Shown one piece after another: positions 16,009-24,621 of a stretch of DNA of 64,000 nucleotides. The notes beneath the pieces are model-generated. The model was not told the DNA's origin, did no database searches, and saw only the letters and a program-made list of their open reading frames with translations. The DNA is from Kordia sp. (GTDB lineage Bacteria > Bacteroidota > Bacteroidia > Flavobacteriales > Flavobacteriaceae). The position numbers and the translations under genes were made by a program. Numbering within the stretch: position 1 is the first letter of the stretch; every line of letters begins with the position of its first letter. The stretch is taken from the NCBI GenBank assembly GCA_002733415.1, contig NVVR01000001.1, positions 258,493-322,492 of the forward strand, in the 5' to 3' direction.

Positions 16009-16225
16009 TAAATTAAAGCTTTTATTAATTATTAATTGTTCATTATTATTTGTTAATTCTACAAATGCCCAATGCGCTATGTGTAGAGCACAACTAGAGG
16101 GTATGGACGATAACTCATTAGCTAAAAGTGTTAATGATGGCATTGTGTATTTAATGGCTGTGCCATATATATTAGTGGCAGTTGTTGGTTTTTTTATTTA
16201 TAGAAGTTTTAAGAAGAAGAAATAA
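16001..16225 (+). CDS. Small exported CxxC protein with one C-terminal helix
   Basis: A 74-residue protein: signal peptide ending near NSTNAQ, then CAMCRAQLEG (Cys25, Cys28), a short linker and one membrane helix (about 49-67, YLMAVPYILVAVVGFFIY) with a positively charged KKKK end. The topology would place the CxxC pair outside the cytoplasm next to the membrane. It overlaps the DUF420 gene by 8 bp. I do not recognise a named family, but the cysteine pair and operon suggest redox or metal handling during oxidase maturation. Confidence 0.75.
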   Translation: MFSKLKLLLIINCSLLFVNSTNAQCAMCRAQLEGMDDNSLAKSVNDGIVYLMAVPYILVAVVGFFIYRSFKKKK

Positions 16226-16408
16226 AACGCTGTTTTAAGTGTGTTTTACTGTTAAAGACTTGTTTGTAAGTAATTATTGTTTAGGGTTTTGCGTGTTTTT
16301 TTTGTAACTTATAATTTCTCCCCAAAATTACAATCACACGATTATAAGATTGTAATATTTTTTTATGATATGTGATAAAAGGTGGCCTAACCCGTAAATC
16401 AATATGTT

Positions 16409-16990
16409 ATGAAAAATCTCAAACTATTTTTATCATTTGTATTTGTTGTATTGCTATTTAATTCGTGTGAAAATGGAGAAGATTTGTTTGTTGAAAATCC
16501 AAATGTTGAGGTATTAGCAAATAGTGTGGATTCAAATATTGAATTCGCAGCAAGTAATTCAAACGCATCAACTTACAGAGGTCCAACAATTACTTTTGGG
16601 AGGTATTACGGAAAATGTCAAGGTAATGCATGTGTGGAAATATTTAGATTAATAGAAAATATTCTATTAGAAGATGTATTAGATAAATATCCAGCTTCTG
16701 GGGCTTTCTACGAAGGTGATTTCGTGAATTTCAAAGGATCTGACAAAATTAAAACAAACGATATGTTGTCTAATTTTCCATTAGAGTTACTGGGTTCTAA
16801 GTTAATAACTTATGGTACTCCAGACGCTGGTGACTGGGGAGGGGTTTATTTAGAGTATCAAGATGGTTTTCAGCATAGATCTTGGTTGTTGGATTTACGC
16901 ACAAATAATGTCCCTAAATATTTAAGACCATATGTGACCTTAATAGATAAAAAAATAACAGAAATAGCAGATATTAATAACCTGAATTAA
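16409..16990 (+). CDS. Hypothetical lipoprotein
   Basis: A 193-residue protein with a type II signal peptide; the lipobox LLFNSC gives Cys20 as the lipidated residue, followed by acidic residues (ENGED) typical of surface-exposed Bacteroidota lipoproteins. The mature part has no motif I recognise; it contains a single further Cys pair in YGKCQGNACVEIF that could form a disulfide. It stands alone, 183 bp after the respiratory block and ending at a strong terminator, so it is probably a one-gene transcript. Function unknown. Confidence 0.75.
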   Translation: MKNLKLFLSFVFVVLLFNSCENGEDLFVENPNVEVLANSVDSNIEFAASNSNASTYRGPTITFGRYYGKCQGNACVEIFRLIENILLEDVLDKYPASGAFYEGDFVNFKGSDKIKTNDMLSNFPLELLGSKLITYGTPDAGDWGGVYLEYQDGFQHRSWLLDLRTNNVPKYLRPYVTLIDKKITEIADINNLN

Positions 16991-17015
16991 CTAAGCTTAG
17001 AAATATTTATTTCAG

Positions 17016-17057
17016 AGCGACTAGAATTATAAATGTGATTCTAGTCGCTTATTTTTT
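17016..17057 (+). terminator. Terminator after the hypothetical lipoprotein
   Basis: A 12-bp perfect stem (AGCGACTAGAAT, 17016-17027, with ATTCTAGTCGCT, 17038-17049), a 10-nt loop and a T-rich tail to 17057. Confidence 0.9.
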
Positions 17058-17241
17058 GTAAGCATAAAATATTGCCAAGCTGGGTTTGTAAGTTTTTTAA
17101 ATATAATTTTAACAATTCTTTCACACTTCAACTGTAACAAATCAAGAACACGATAGTCTTATAAACGTCATTATGAGTGAAAGCGAAGTAATATCTTAAT
17201 AAGTGACAAATAAACTAACGTATCAATCAAAATAATCAAAA

Positions 17242-17943
17242 ATGTTAGAAATTAAAAATTTGCACAAATCTTACCCAATAGGAAAAGACTCGTTGCATGT
17301 ATTAAAAGGAATTGATTTATCCGTTCAAGCAGGTGAATTAGTAGCTATTATGGGGTCTTCAGGTTCGGGTAAATCTACCTTATTAAATATTATCGGAATG
17401 CTTGACGAAGCTGATGAAGGAGAATATTTTTTAGATAATGTACCTATTAAGAATTTAAACGAGAAAAAAGCTGCTCAATACCGTAATAAATTCTTAGGTT
17501 TTATTTTTCAATCCTTTAATTTAATTGCATATAAAAATGCAGTAGAAAATGTTTCTTTACCTTTATATTATCAAGGTATTGGGCGTAAAGAGCGTCAAGA
17601 AAAAGCGATGTTTCATTTAGGGAAAGTAGGTTTGAAAGATTGGGCAAAACACTTGCCTAATGAATTGTCTGGAGGACAAAAACAACGTGTGGCAATTGCA
17701 AGAGCTTTAGCCGCGGAACCGAAATTGTTGCTGGCAGATGAGCCAACCGGAGCATTGGATACCACGACCTCTTATGAAATCATGGAGTTTATTCAGCAAT
17801 TAAATGACGAAGGAAAAACAATTTTAATAGTAACCCATGAAGAAGATATTGCTAATATGTGTAAGCGTATTGTGCGTTTAAAAGATGGTGTTATTATGGA
17901 AGATAGTTATATAACCCAAGTAAGAGCGTCTCAATATGTTTGA
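17242..17943 (+). CDS. ABC transporter ATP-binding protein (MacB/LolD type)
   Basis: A 233-residue ATPase of the MacB/LolD/FtsE class. Walker A GSSGSGKS (38-45), Q-loop FIFQSFNL, signature LSGGQKQR (142-149), Walker B LLLADEP (162-168) and the switch His in IVTHEED are all intact. It would power the two permeases that follow. The downstream permease starts 8 bp inside this gene, so they are coupled. The complete set ATPase, two permeases, adaptor and TolC indicates a tripartite mechanotransmission exporter across both membranes; the substrate is not visible. Confidence 0.95.
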   Translation: MLEIKNLHKSYPIGKDSLHVLKGIDLSVQAGELVAIMGSSGSGKSTLLNIIGMLDEADEGEYFLDNVPIKNLNEKKAAQYRNKFLGFIFQSFNLIAYKNAVENVSLPLYYQGIGRKERQEKAMFHLGKVGLKDWAKHLPNELSGGQKQRVAIARALAAEPKLLLADEPTGALDTTTSYEIMEFIQQLNDEGKTILIVTHEEDIANMCKRIVRLKDGVIMEDSYITQVRASQYV

Positions 17944-19165
17944 TTTAGATTTGTGGCGTGAAATATTCCAGAGTATCAGTAAAAATAAACTCAGAAGTTT
18001 ACTTTCTGGATTTACGGTGTCTTTTGCAATTTTGCTTTTTACATTGTTGTTTGGTATCGCTAATGGTTTAGAGAACACTTTTGATAGTTTTTTTAAAGAT
18101 GATGCTCAAAACTCTATATTTATTAGACCAGGAAAAACAACAAAGCCATATAAAGGTTTTAAGGCAGGAAGAAATATTCAGTTTAAAAATGAAGATTACG
18201 ATTATTTAAAAGAACATTTTGGAGATAAGGTACAGTATATTACTTCACGTGTATATAAAAACTTATCCGCATCATATAAAAATGAAAAAAGCTCATATAC
18301 TATTAGAGCCGTGCACCCGGATCACCAGTATTTAGAGAAAACACTGGTGTATGAAGGAAGGTATATTTCCGTTAAAGATTTGCAAGAAAATTCTAAAGTT
18401 GTTGTTATTGGTAGGTTAGTAGAAGAGGATTTGTTTACTAAAACTATAGCTTTAGGTAAATACCTAAACTTAGGAGGTATTCAGTATAAGGTAGTAGGAG
18501 TATATAGAGATGATGGAGGCGATAATGAAGAGCGTATGATATATATGCCTATAACTACTGCACAAAAAATATATGGAAATAATGATTATGTAGATCAGAT
18601 TAACTTAACATATAACCCAGAAATGGATTTTGATCAAGCGCTTTCCTTTAGTAATTTATTAACTAAAAAACTAAAAGAACGTTTTAACGTATCGCCAAAA
18701 GATCAACGAGCAGTTCGAGTAAGGAATATGGCGGAAGCTTCCAAGGGAATTAATCAAATGACTACGGTACTTGGAATATTGGTTTTGGTAATAGGAATGG
18801 GAACTTTGATTGCAGGTATTGTAGGTATTGCTAACATTATGATTTTTGTAGTAAAAGAACGAACTAAAGAATTAGGGATTAGAAAGGCATTAGGAGCAAC
18901 TCCAAAATCAATTGTAACAATGATCATGTTGGAGTCTGTTATAGTAACTGCTTTAGCAGGGTATTTAGGATTATTACTTGGTATGGGTATTTTAGAGTTG
19001 ATAGGGGATGGTTTAAAAGAGTATTTTATAACCAATCCAAATGTTGATACAGGCTTGATTATTGGAGCCACTATAGCCTTAATAATAGCAGGTGCTATTG
19101 CGGGATATGTCCCGGCAAAACGAGCAGCAAGTATAAAACCAATTGTAGCACTTAGAGACGAATAG
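17936..19165 (+). CDS. ABC transporter permease (MacB_PCD/FtsX), first
   Basis: A 409-residue permease with the MacB layout: helix 1 near the N-terminus (about 25-45), a large periplasmic domain (about 50-270) and a C-terminal FtsX domain with three helices. The cytoplasmic coupling motif KERTKELGIRKALGATPKSI is the classic FtsX signature and the end ASIKPIVALRDE is typical. It overlaps the ATPase gene by 8 bp and is followed 1 bp later by a second permease, implying a heterodimer. The related second permease is only moderately similar. Confidence 0.94.
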   Translation: MFDLDLWREIFQSISKNKLRSLLSGFTVSFAILLFTLLFGIANGLENTFDSFFKDDAQNSIFIRPGKTTKPYKGFKAGRNIQFKNEDYDYLKEHFGDKVQYITSRVYKNLSASYKNEKSSYTIRAVHPDHQYLEKTLVYEGRYISVKDLQENSKVVVIGRLVEEDLFTKTIALGKYLNLGGIQYKVVGVYRDDGGDNEERMIYMPITTAQKIYGNNDYVDQINLTYNPEMDFDQALSFSNLLTKKLKERFNVSPKDQRAVRVRNMAEASKGINQMTTVLGILVLVIGMGTLIAGIVGIANIMIFVVKERTKELGIRKALGATPKSIVTMIMLESVIVTALAGYLGLLLGMGILELIGDGLKEYFITNPNVDTGLIIGATIALIIAGAIAGYVPAKRAASIKPIVALRDE

Positions 19166-19166
19166 T

Positions 19167-20408
19167 ATGTTTAGATTTTTAGTAGATAGGGATTCTTGGC
19201 AAGAAATATATGATAGTCTGCGCAAGAATAAATTTAGGACAGTCGTTACCATGATAGGGGTCTGGTGGGGTATTTTATTACTTATATGTTTGCTAGGAGC
19301 AGCAAGAGGTATGGAAAACTCTTTTAATAGACTTTTTGGTGATTTTGCAACGAATAGCGTATTTATATGGGGGCAAACAACAAGTAAGCCATTTAAAGGG
19401 TTTCAAGAAGGAAAAAGAGTTCGGTTAACTTTGCAGGACGCAAAAGCTATTGAAAGAGAAGTTGAAGGAATTGAATTTGTAGTACCTAGAAACCAAAATG
19501 GAGCAGTGGTTATTAAAGGGTTTCAGTCAGGTAACTTTAATGTAAACGGGGATTATCCTTTGTTAGATAAAGTACAAAAGAAAAAACTGATACATGGTAG
19601 ATTCATTAATCAAAATGATATTAATGAAAAAAAGAAGATTACTATAATTTCTGAAGATGCATACAAGCAATTATTTGAAAAAGATGAAGATGCAATAGGA
19701 CAATTTATTCAAATAAATGGGATCAATTTTAAAGTAGCAGGTATCTATGAGGCAAGTATGATGGGAGGTCCTTCATCAGACTTACATATTCCATTTACCA
19801 CTTTTCAACAAATTTATAATCAAGGGGAAGATATTGGTTGGATGATGATAACGGGTAAACCTGAATTTGATATAAAACAAATAGAATTAGACGCAAAATT
19901 ATTACTTAAAAATTTGAATAAAGTACACCCGAAAGATAAACGTGCTTTTGGTAGTTTTAATTTGGGTAAAGAGTTTAAAAAATTCACAGGTTTTTTAGCT
20001 GGAATGCAATTTTTAACTTGGTTTGTAGGGATAGCAACTTTAATTGCAGGAGTATTTGCAATAGGTAATATATTATTAATAACTGTAAAGGAAAGGACTA
20101 AAGAGATAGGGGTTAGACGTGCATTAGGAGCTACTCCATTTGAAATTAAACGCCAAATTGTAATGGAAGCGGTATTGTTAACATTGGTTGCTGGTTTATT
20201 AGGGATCATTTCTGGAGGTTTAATTTTAATGGCAATTGATGCTGCCTTTGGTCAAGGAGAGGATGCTACATTAGTTAATGCATCAGTATCTATACCAATA
20301 GTTTGGTTGGCATTAGGGATATTAATTGTTTTAGGAACGTTGATAGGTTTAATACCAGCACATAAAGCAACAAGTGTTAAGCCAATAGACGCCTTAAGGG
20401 AAGAATAG
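19167..20408 (+). CDS. ABC transporter permease (MacB_PCD/FtsX), second
   Basis: A 413-residue paralogue of the preceding permease with the same four-helix design. The N-terminal WQEIYDSLRKNKFRTVVTM and FtsX motif KERTKEIGVRRALGATPFEI are conserved, as is the end SVKPIDALREE. The periplasmic domain holds a PFKGFQEGKRV loop matching PYKGFKAGRNI in the first permease, evidence of duplication. Gene spacing of 1 bp suggests equal expression and a heterodimeric membrane core. Confidence 0.94.
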   Translation: MFRFLVDRDSWQEIYDSLRKNKFRTVVTMIGVWWGILLLICLLGAARGMENSFNRLFGDFATNSVFIWGQTTSKPFKGFQEGKRVRLTLQDAKAIEREVEGIEFVVPRNQNGAVVIKGFQSGNFNVNGDYPLLDKVQKKKLIHGRFINQNDINEKKKITIISEDAYKQLFEKDEDAIGQFIQINGINFKVAGIYEASMMGGPSSDLHIPFTTFQQIYNQGEDIGWMMITGKPEFDIKQIELDAKLLLKNLNKVHPKDKRAFGSFNLGKEFKKFTGFLAGMQFLTWFVGIATLIAGVFAIGNILLITVKERTKEIGVRRALGATPFEIKRQIVMEAVLLTLVAGLLGIISGGLILMAIDAAFGQGEDATLVNASVSIPIVWLALGILIVLGTLIGLIPAHKATSVKPIDALREE

Positions 20409-20465
20409 AAAATAGAAGTTAAATAATAGAGTTAATTAATAAAAGAATTTATAAAATTAAGAGTA

Positions 20466-21599
20466 ATGAATAAAGTACTTAAAATATCCTTAATAGGATT
20501 AGCGATAATTTTGCTAGCTGTAGTGATGAAGTTTTTTGCCGATAAAAATGCGAAAGGTGCTAAAGAGTATAAAACTGAACAGCCTTTTAGAGCAAGTATT
20601 GTTACTAAAACTGTGGCTACTGGGAAAGTAAACCCTGAAGAAGAAGTTGAACTTAAGCCACAAATTTCCGGAATAGTATCTGAAATTTTAGTAGAAGAAG
20701 GTGATATTGTTAAAAAAGGGGATTTAATAGCGCGTATTAGAGTTGTGCCAAATGCACAAAATTTAGCAAGTTCGCAAAGTAGGGTTCGTTCGGCTAAATT
20801 ATCTTTTGAGAATTCTAAAACATTATACAATCGTAATAAAGCATTGTTTGAAAAAGGAGTGATTTCAAAGCAGGATTTTGAAAATAGCGAATTGGGATAC
20901 AATCAAGCTAGACAAAGTTTAAACCAAAGTCAGACAGATTACCAAATCATTAAAAAAGGGTCAGCTGCAGGGTCAGGATCTGCTGCAAATACTGATATTA
21001 TAGCTCAAATTTCTGGAACGATATTAGAAATACCAGTTAGAGAAGGAAATCAGGTAATTGAGAGTAATACATTTAATGCTGGTACTACAATCGCTACAAT
21101 TGCTGATATGAGTAAGATGATATTTGAAGGAAAAGTTGATGAGGCTGAAGTTGGTAAACTAAAGGAAGGAAGGGAAATTATTATAAAGCTTGGAGCTATA
21201 GAAGGAAAAGAGTTCCCAGCAAAATTAACCTTTGTGGCTCCAAAAGGAAAAGAAGAAGCGGGGGCAGTACAGTTTACTATAAAAGCAGATGTGACAATTG
21301 ATGAAGATACCTATGTAAGAGCTGGTTATAGTGCAAATGCGGAGATTGAATTAGAAAAGAAAGATTCAGTGTTTTCAATTAAAGAATCCTTATTACAGTT
21401 TAACAGAATTACTGAAGAGCCATTTGTTGAGGTAGAAACGGATGATCAGAAGTTTAAAAAAATAGATGTGAAGCTAGGAATTTCTGATGGGATTAACGTA
21501 GAAATTTTAGAAGGCTTAAAAGATGGTGATAACATTAAAGTTTGGAATAAAGCTTCAAAAGATAATAACGATGAAGAAGATGAAGACGACGATGAATAA
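20466..21599 (+). CDS. Periplasmic adaptor (HlyD/MacA family)
   Basis: A 377-residue membrane-fusion protein linking the ABC permeases to TolC. It has an N-terminal membrane anchor (about 4-24), a beta-barrel/lipoyl domain with VKPxxEVELKPQISGIVSEI-like sequence and EEGDIVKKGDLIARI, a coiled-coil hairpin (about 95-165), the second lipoyl half (ISGTILEIPVREGNQV) and a C-terminal barrel. The tail is very acidic (KDNNDEEDEDDDE). It follows the second permease by 57 bp and precedes tolC, completing the exporter operon. Confidence 0.93.
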   Translation: MNKVLKISLIGLAIILLAVVMKFFADKNAKGAKEYKTEQPFRASIVTKTVATGKVNPEEEVELKPQISGIVSEILVEEGDIVKKGDLIARIRVVPNAQNLASSQSRVRSAKLSFENSKTLYNRNKALFEKGVISKQDFENSELGYNQARQSLNQSQTDYQIIKKGSAAGSGSAANTDIIAQISGTILEIPVREGNQVIESNTFNAGTTIATIADMSKMIFEGKVDEAEVGKLKEGREIIIKLGAIEGKEFPAKLTFVAPKGKEEAGAVQFTIKADVTIDEDTYVRAGYSANAEIELEKKDSVFSIKESLLQFNRITEEPFVEVETDDQKFKKIDVKLGISDGINVEILEGLKDGDNIKVWNKASKDNNDEEDEDDDE

Positions 21600-21615
21600 T
21601 TTACAAAGGATACAA

Positions 21616-22986
21616 ATGAAAAAAAGCATATTTGTTTTAGCTATTATATTCACAACCTTGTCTTTCTCTCAAGAAAAACAATGGGGTTTGCAGGAGTGTG
21701 TGAATTACGCTTTAGAGAATAATATTTCGGTAAAACAATCAGAATTAGATACTGAGTTAGCGGTAGAAAATATTAGAACAGCAAAAGGAAATTTCCTGCC
21801 AGGAGTAAATGCCTCTGCATCTCAAAATTTTAATTTCGGATCTTATATTGATCAAAATGGAGGTAGAGTAGCTAGCGATAGTAGAGGGAATAATTTTGGA
21901 GTTAATACAGGGATTAATATATTTAATGGGTTTCAAAACACCAATATTTACAAGCAGTCAAAATTAGGTTTAGAATCCAGTAAATTACAATTAGCGATTT
22001 TAAAAGATAATATTTCCTTGAATGTCGTTAATAGTTATTTAAATGTGTTGTTTAATAAAGAGAGTTTAAGAATTGCCGATGACAAAATTAAGGTAACAGA
22101 GCAACAACTTACTCAGATTCAAAAATTAGTTGATGCTGGAGTTAGAGCTGTAGCGGATTTATCTGAAATAAAGGCGCAATTAGCAACGGATCAGCAAAGT
22201 TATGTGAATGCTGAAAACAGTATTGATCTTGCTTTATTGAGTTTAGCGCAACTATTACAGGTTTCTCATGTTGGATTTGAGATTCAGAATATTGAATTAG
22301 ATATAACGTCGGTTTCTTTATTATATAATAATACGGAAGATATATTTAATATAGCTTCTAAAGATAGACCAGAAATAAAAAATGCTCAATTAAGTATAGA
22401 TGATGCGGAATATAGTATAGAAATTGCTAAAGGAGCATATATGCCAACATTAAGCGCTAGTGCAAGTTTGGGTACTTCTTATCAACATAGACAAGGGCAA
22501 AAAGATGAATTAGAAGTGGCTGATTTAAGTACAGTGGATCTTTTTGATACTAAATTTATAGGGAATGGGTTTGGGACTCAGTTAGAAGATAATTTAGGGT
22601 ATAATGTTGGGTTAAGTTTAAATATTCCGATATTTAATAGAAACCAGTCTAAGGCAAGAGTAAATAGCGCTAAGATTAATGCTGAAAAAAGTAAAACAAG
22701 ATTAATTCAGGCAAAGCAAGATTTAAGAGTAAATATTGAAACAGCGTATGCTGATGCTAAGGCGACCTTAAAACAATTTGAAGCGGCTCAATTGTCAGTA
22801 ATAGCTCAAGAAGAAGCTTTTAAAAATGCTAAAGATAGATATGATTTAGGTGTAATGACATCTTTTGAATTTGAACAAGTAAGAAGTCGTTTTGTGGCAG
22901 CGCAATCATCTTTAATCAATGCAAAATATAATTTTGTGTTCAAAACTAAAGTCCTAGATTTCTATGCAGGTAAATCATTAATATAG
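21616..22986 (+). CDS. TolC family outer membrane efflux protein
   Basis: A 456-residue outer-membrane channel. The chosen ATG at 21616 begins a clear signal peptide MKKSIFVLAIIFTTLSFSQ; longer frames starting at 21523 or 21592 would put non-signal sequence first and overlap the adaptor gene. Two OEP repeats are visible, each starting with a coiled-coil segment (VNYALENNISVKQSELDTE; and SKDRPEIKNAQLSIDDAEYS), as in TolC trimers. It is the last gene of the exporter operon and is followed by a long palindrome at 23007-23058. Confidence 0.92.
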   Translation: MKKSIFVLAIIFTTLSFSQEKQWGLQECVNYALENNISVKQSELDTELAVENIRTAKGNFLPGVNASASQNFNFGSYIDQNGGRVASDSRGNNFGVNTGINIFNGFQNTNIYKQSKLGLESSKLQLAILKDNISLNVVNSYLNVLFNKESLRIADDKIKVTEQQLTQIQKLVDAGVRAVADLSEIKAQLATDQQSYVNAENSIDLALLSLAQLLQVSHVGFEIQNIELDITSVSLLYNNTEDIFNIASKDRPEIKNAQLSIDDAEYSIEIAKGAYMPTLSASASLGTSYQHRQGQKDELEVADLSTVDLFDTKFIGNGFGTQLEDNLGYNVGLSLNIPIFNRNQSKARVNSAKINAEKSKTRLIQAKQDLRVNIETAYADAKATLKQFEAAQLSVIAQEEAFKNAKDRYDLGVMTSFEFEQVRSRFVAAQSSLINAKYNFVFKTKVLDFYAGKSLI

Positions 22987-23006
22987 AGGCTTTTTGTAAC
23001 CAGTGA

Positions 23007-23058
23007 CAAAACAAGATAGACTTAATTCTTTTAAAAGAATTAAGTCTATCTTGTTTTG
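23007..23058 (+). terminator. 52-nt perfect palindrome after tolC, probable terminator
   Basis: Twenty-six bases at 23007-23032 are followed without a spacer by their exact reverse complement at 23033-23058. The RNA would fold into a very long stem with a minimal TTTTAAAA-based loop and a T-rich 3' arm ending TTGTTTTG. It begins 20 bp after the tolC stop, so termination or mRNA 3'-end protection is the simple reading. Confidence 0.7.
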
Positions 23059-23068
23059 CAGTATAAAA

Positions 23069-23100
23069 TTGGTCTAATTGGGTTCAATTTCCGACTTTTG
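23069..23100 (+). promoter_or_regulatory. Candidate promoter of tsaB
   Basis: TTG at 23069-23071, a 21-bp spacer, and GACTTTTG at 23093-23100, one base off the TAnnTTTG -7 consensus. The tsaB start lies 17 nt downstream. Confidence 0.4.
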
Positions 23101-23117
23101 CTAAAAATTAATTTCTC

Positions 23118-23789
23118 GTGGCTTATATCTTACAAATAGAAACATCAACAACTAACTGTTCAGTGGCAATCTCTAAAAAGGGAGAAACTATTGCTGTTAA
23201 GGAAGTTAGTAATGGATATTCACATGCTGAAAATTTGCATGTATTTATCAAAGATATTTTAGCTGAAAATAAATTAGAATATACTGATTTAAATGCAATA
23301 GCTGTTAGTAAAGGACCGGGTTCTTATACAGGATTACGTATAGGGGTTTCTACGGCAAAAGGGCTTTGTTTTTCATTAGACATACCATTGATTGCCATTG
23401 AAACTTTAAAAGTGTTAGCGCATCAAGTAAAAGAAGAAGGAGGTTTTATTGTACCAATGATAGACGCAAGACGTATGGAAGCCTATACTAAAGTGTATGA
23501 TACTAAGTATAAAGAAGTACGTGAAATTGAAGCGCAAATACTAGACAGCACTTCTTTTCAAGAATATTTAACAAAAGGAAGCGTAGTCTTTATTGGGAAT
23601 AAAACAGAAAAAACTAAAGAAGTTATTAGCCATGAAAACGCTACTTTTATTGAAAGCGTTCCTTCGGCAAAAGAAATGAGTATGTTAGCTTATGCTAAGT
23701 ACAAAAAAAACCACATCGAAGATGTGGCTTATTTTGAACCTTATTATTTAAAAGATTTTCTGGTTACTCCAGCAAAAAAGAAAGTTTAA
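23118..23789 (+). CDS. tsaB: tRNA threonylcarbamoyladenosine biosynthesis protein TsaB
   Basis: A 223-residue ASKHA-fold partner of TsaD in the t6A37 tRNA modification complex. The N-terminal ILQIETSTTNCSVAI and the motif SKGPGSYTGLRIGVSTAKGL are diagnostic, and the length is normal. The start is GTG at 23118; the next residues (AYILQIETS) are conserved, which fixes it. Its stop overlaps the stop of the convergent mscS gene by 4 bp. It stands alone on this strand. Confidence 0.95.
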   Translation: MAYILQIETSTTNCSVAISKKGETIAVKEVSNGYSHAENLHVFIKDILAENKLEYTDLNAIAVSKGPGSYTGLRIGVSTAKGLCFSLDIPLIAIETLKVLAHQVKEEGGFIVPMIDARRMEAYTKVYDTKYKEVREIEAQILDSTSFQEYLTKGSVVFIGNKTEKTKEVISHENATFIESVPSAKEMSMLAYAKYKKNHIEDVAYFEPYYLKDFLVTPAKKKV

Positions 23790-24619
23790 GCTTTTTTGTG
23801 TATTTCAACCGCATGTGGATAAGGGATTTCAATACCAGCTTTATCAAGAGCAATTTTACAGTTTTCTAAAGTTCCGAAATACACATCCCAATAATCAGCG
23901 GTTGTAGCCCATGGTCTAACAGCAAAGTTTACAGAACTGTCTGCTAGTTCAGATACATTTACTGTTGGAGCAGGATCGCTTAATACCTGAGGGTTGTCAG
24001 TCAACACTTTTAATAAAACAGCTTTTGCTTCTTTAATATCTTCGTCATAACCAACACCAATAGTTAAGTTAACTCTAAGTATTCCTTCGGTAGAATAATT
24101 AGTGATATTTCCGTTAGATAGTGTCCCGTTTGGAATAATAACTTCTTTGTTTTCTGGGGTGTTTATTTTGGTTGTAAATATTTCAATTTCTTTAACAACA
24201 CCTAATTCTCCTTGAGCTTCAATTAAGTCTCCTATTTTAAAAGGTTTGAAGATCATAATTAGTACGCCTCCGGCAAAGTTGGCTAATGAACCTTGTAAAG
24301 CTAAGCCAATTGCTAAACCCGCAGCTGCTAAAATGGCAGCGAAAGAAGTTGTTTCTATTCCTAAAACGCCTAGAATAGTAATGATTAAAACTATTTTGAA
24401 AGTCCAAGATAGTAAGTTGATTAGGAATTTTTGAAGGCTTTTTTCATAACCTCTTTTGTCCATGACCTTACTGGTTTGTTTTAAGGCTTTCTTGATTACC
24501 CATGATCCGATAATCCAAATAAGTAGAGCTCCAATTATCTTTGGACCGAATACACTTATAAAGTCAATTCCTTTTTCAATCCAAATACTGGCATTGTTTT
24601 CTAATTCGCTTGTTTGCAT
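23786..24619 (-). CDS. Small-conductance mechanosensitive channel (MscS family)
   Basis: A 277-residue minimal MscS: three N-terminal helices, the pore helix segment with GLALQGSLANFAGGVLIMIF and the beta domain with FKIGDLIEAQGELGVVKEI. The motif VIIPNGTLSNGNITNYS is the family signature. These channels open under hypo-osmotic membrane tension and release solutes. The gene is convergent with tsaB (4-bp stop overlap) and lies 2 bp downstream of the DUF255 gene in the same direction, so it is likely cotranscribed with that gene. Confidence 0.95.
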   Translation of the reverse strand: MQTSELENNASIWIEKGIDFISVFGPKIIGALLIWIIGSWVIKKALKQTSKVMDKRGYEKSLQKFLINLLSWTFKIVLIITILGVLGIETTSFAAILAAAGLAIGLALQGSLANFAGGVLIMIFKPFKIGDLIEAQGELGVVKEIEIFTTKINTPENKEVIIPNGTLSNGNITNYSTEGILRVNLTIGVGYDEDIKEAKAVLLKVLTDNPQVLSDPAPTVNVSELADSSVNFAVRPWATTADYWDVYFGTLENCKIALDKAGIEIPYPHAVEIHKKA

Positions 24620-24621
24620 GT

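Noticed and set aside
21523-21615. Upstream extension of the tolC frame
   Set aside because: It overlaps the adaptor gene and would mask the clear signal peptide starting at 21616.
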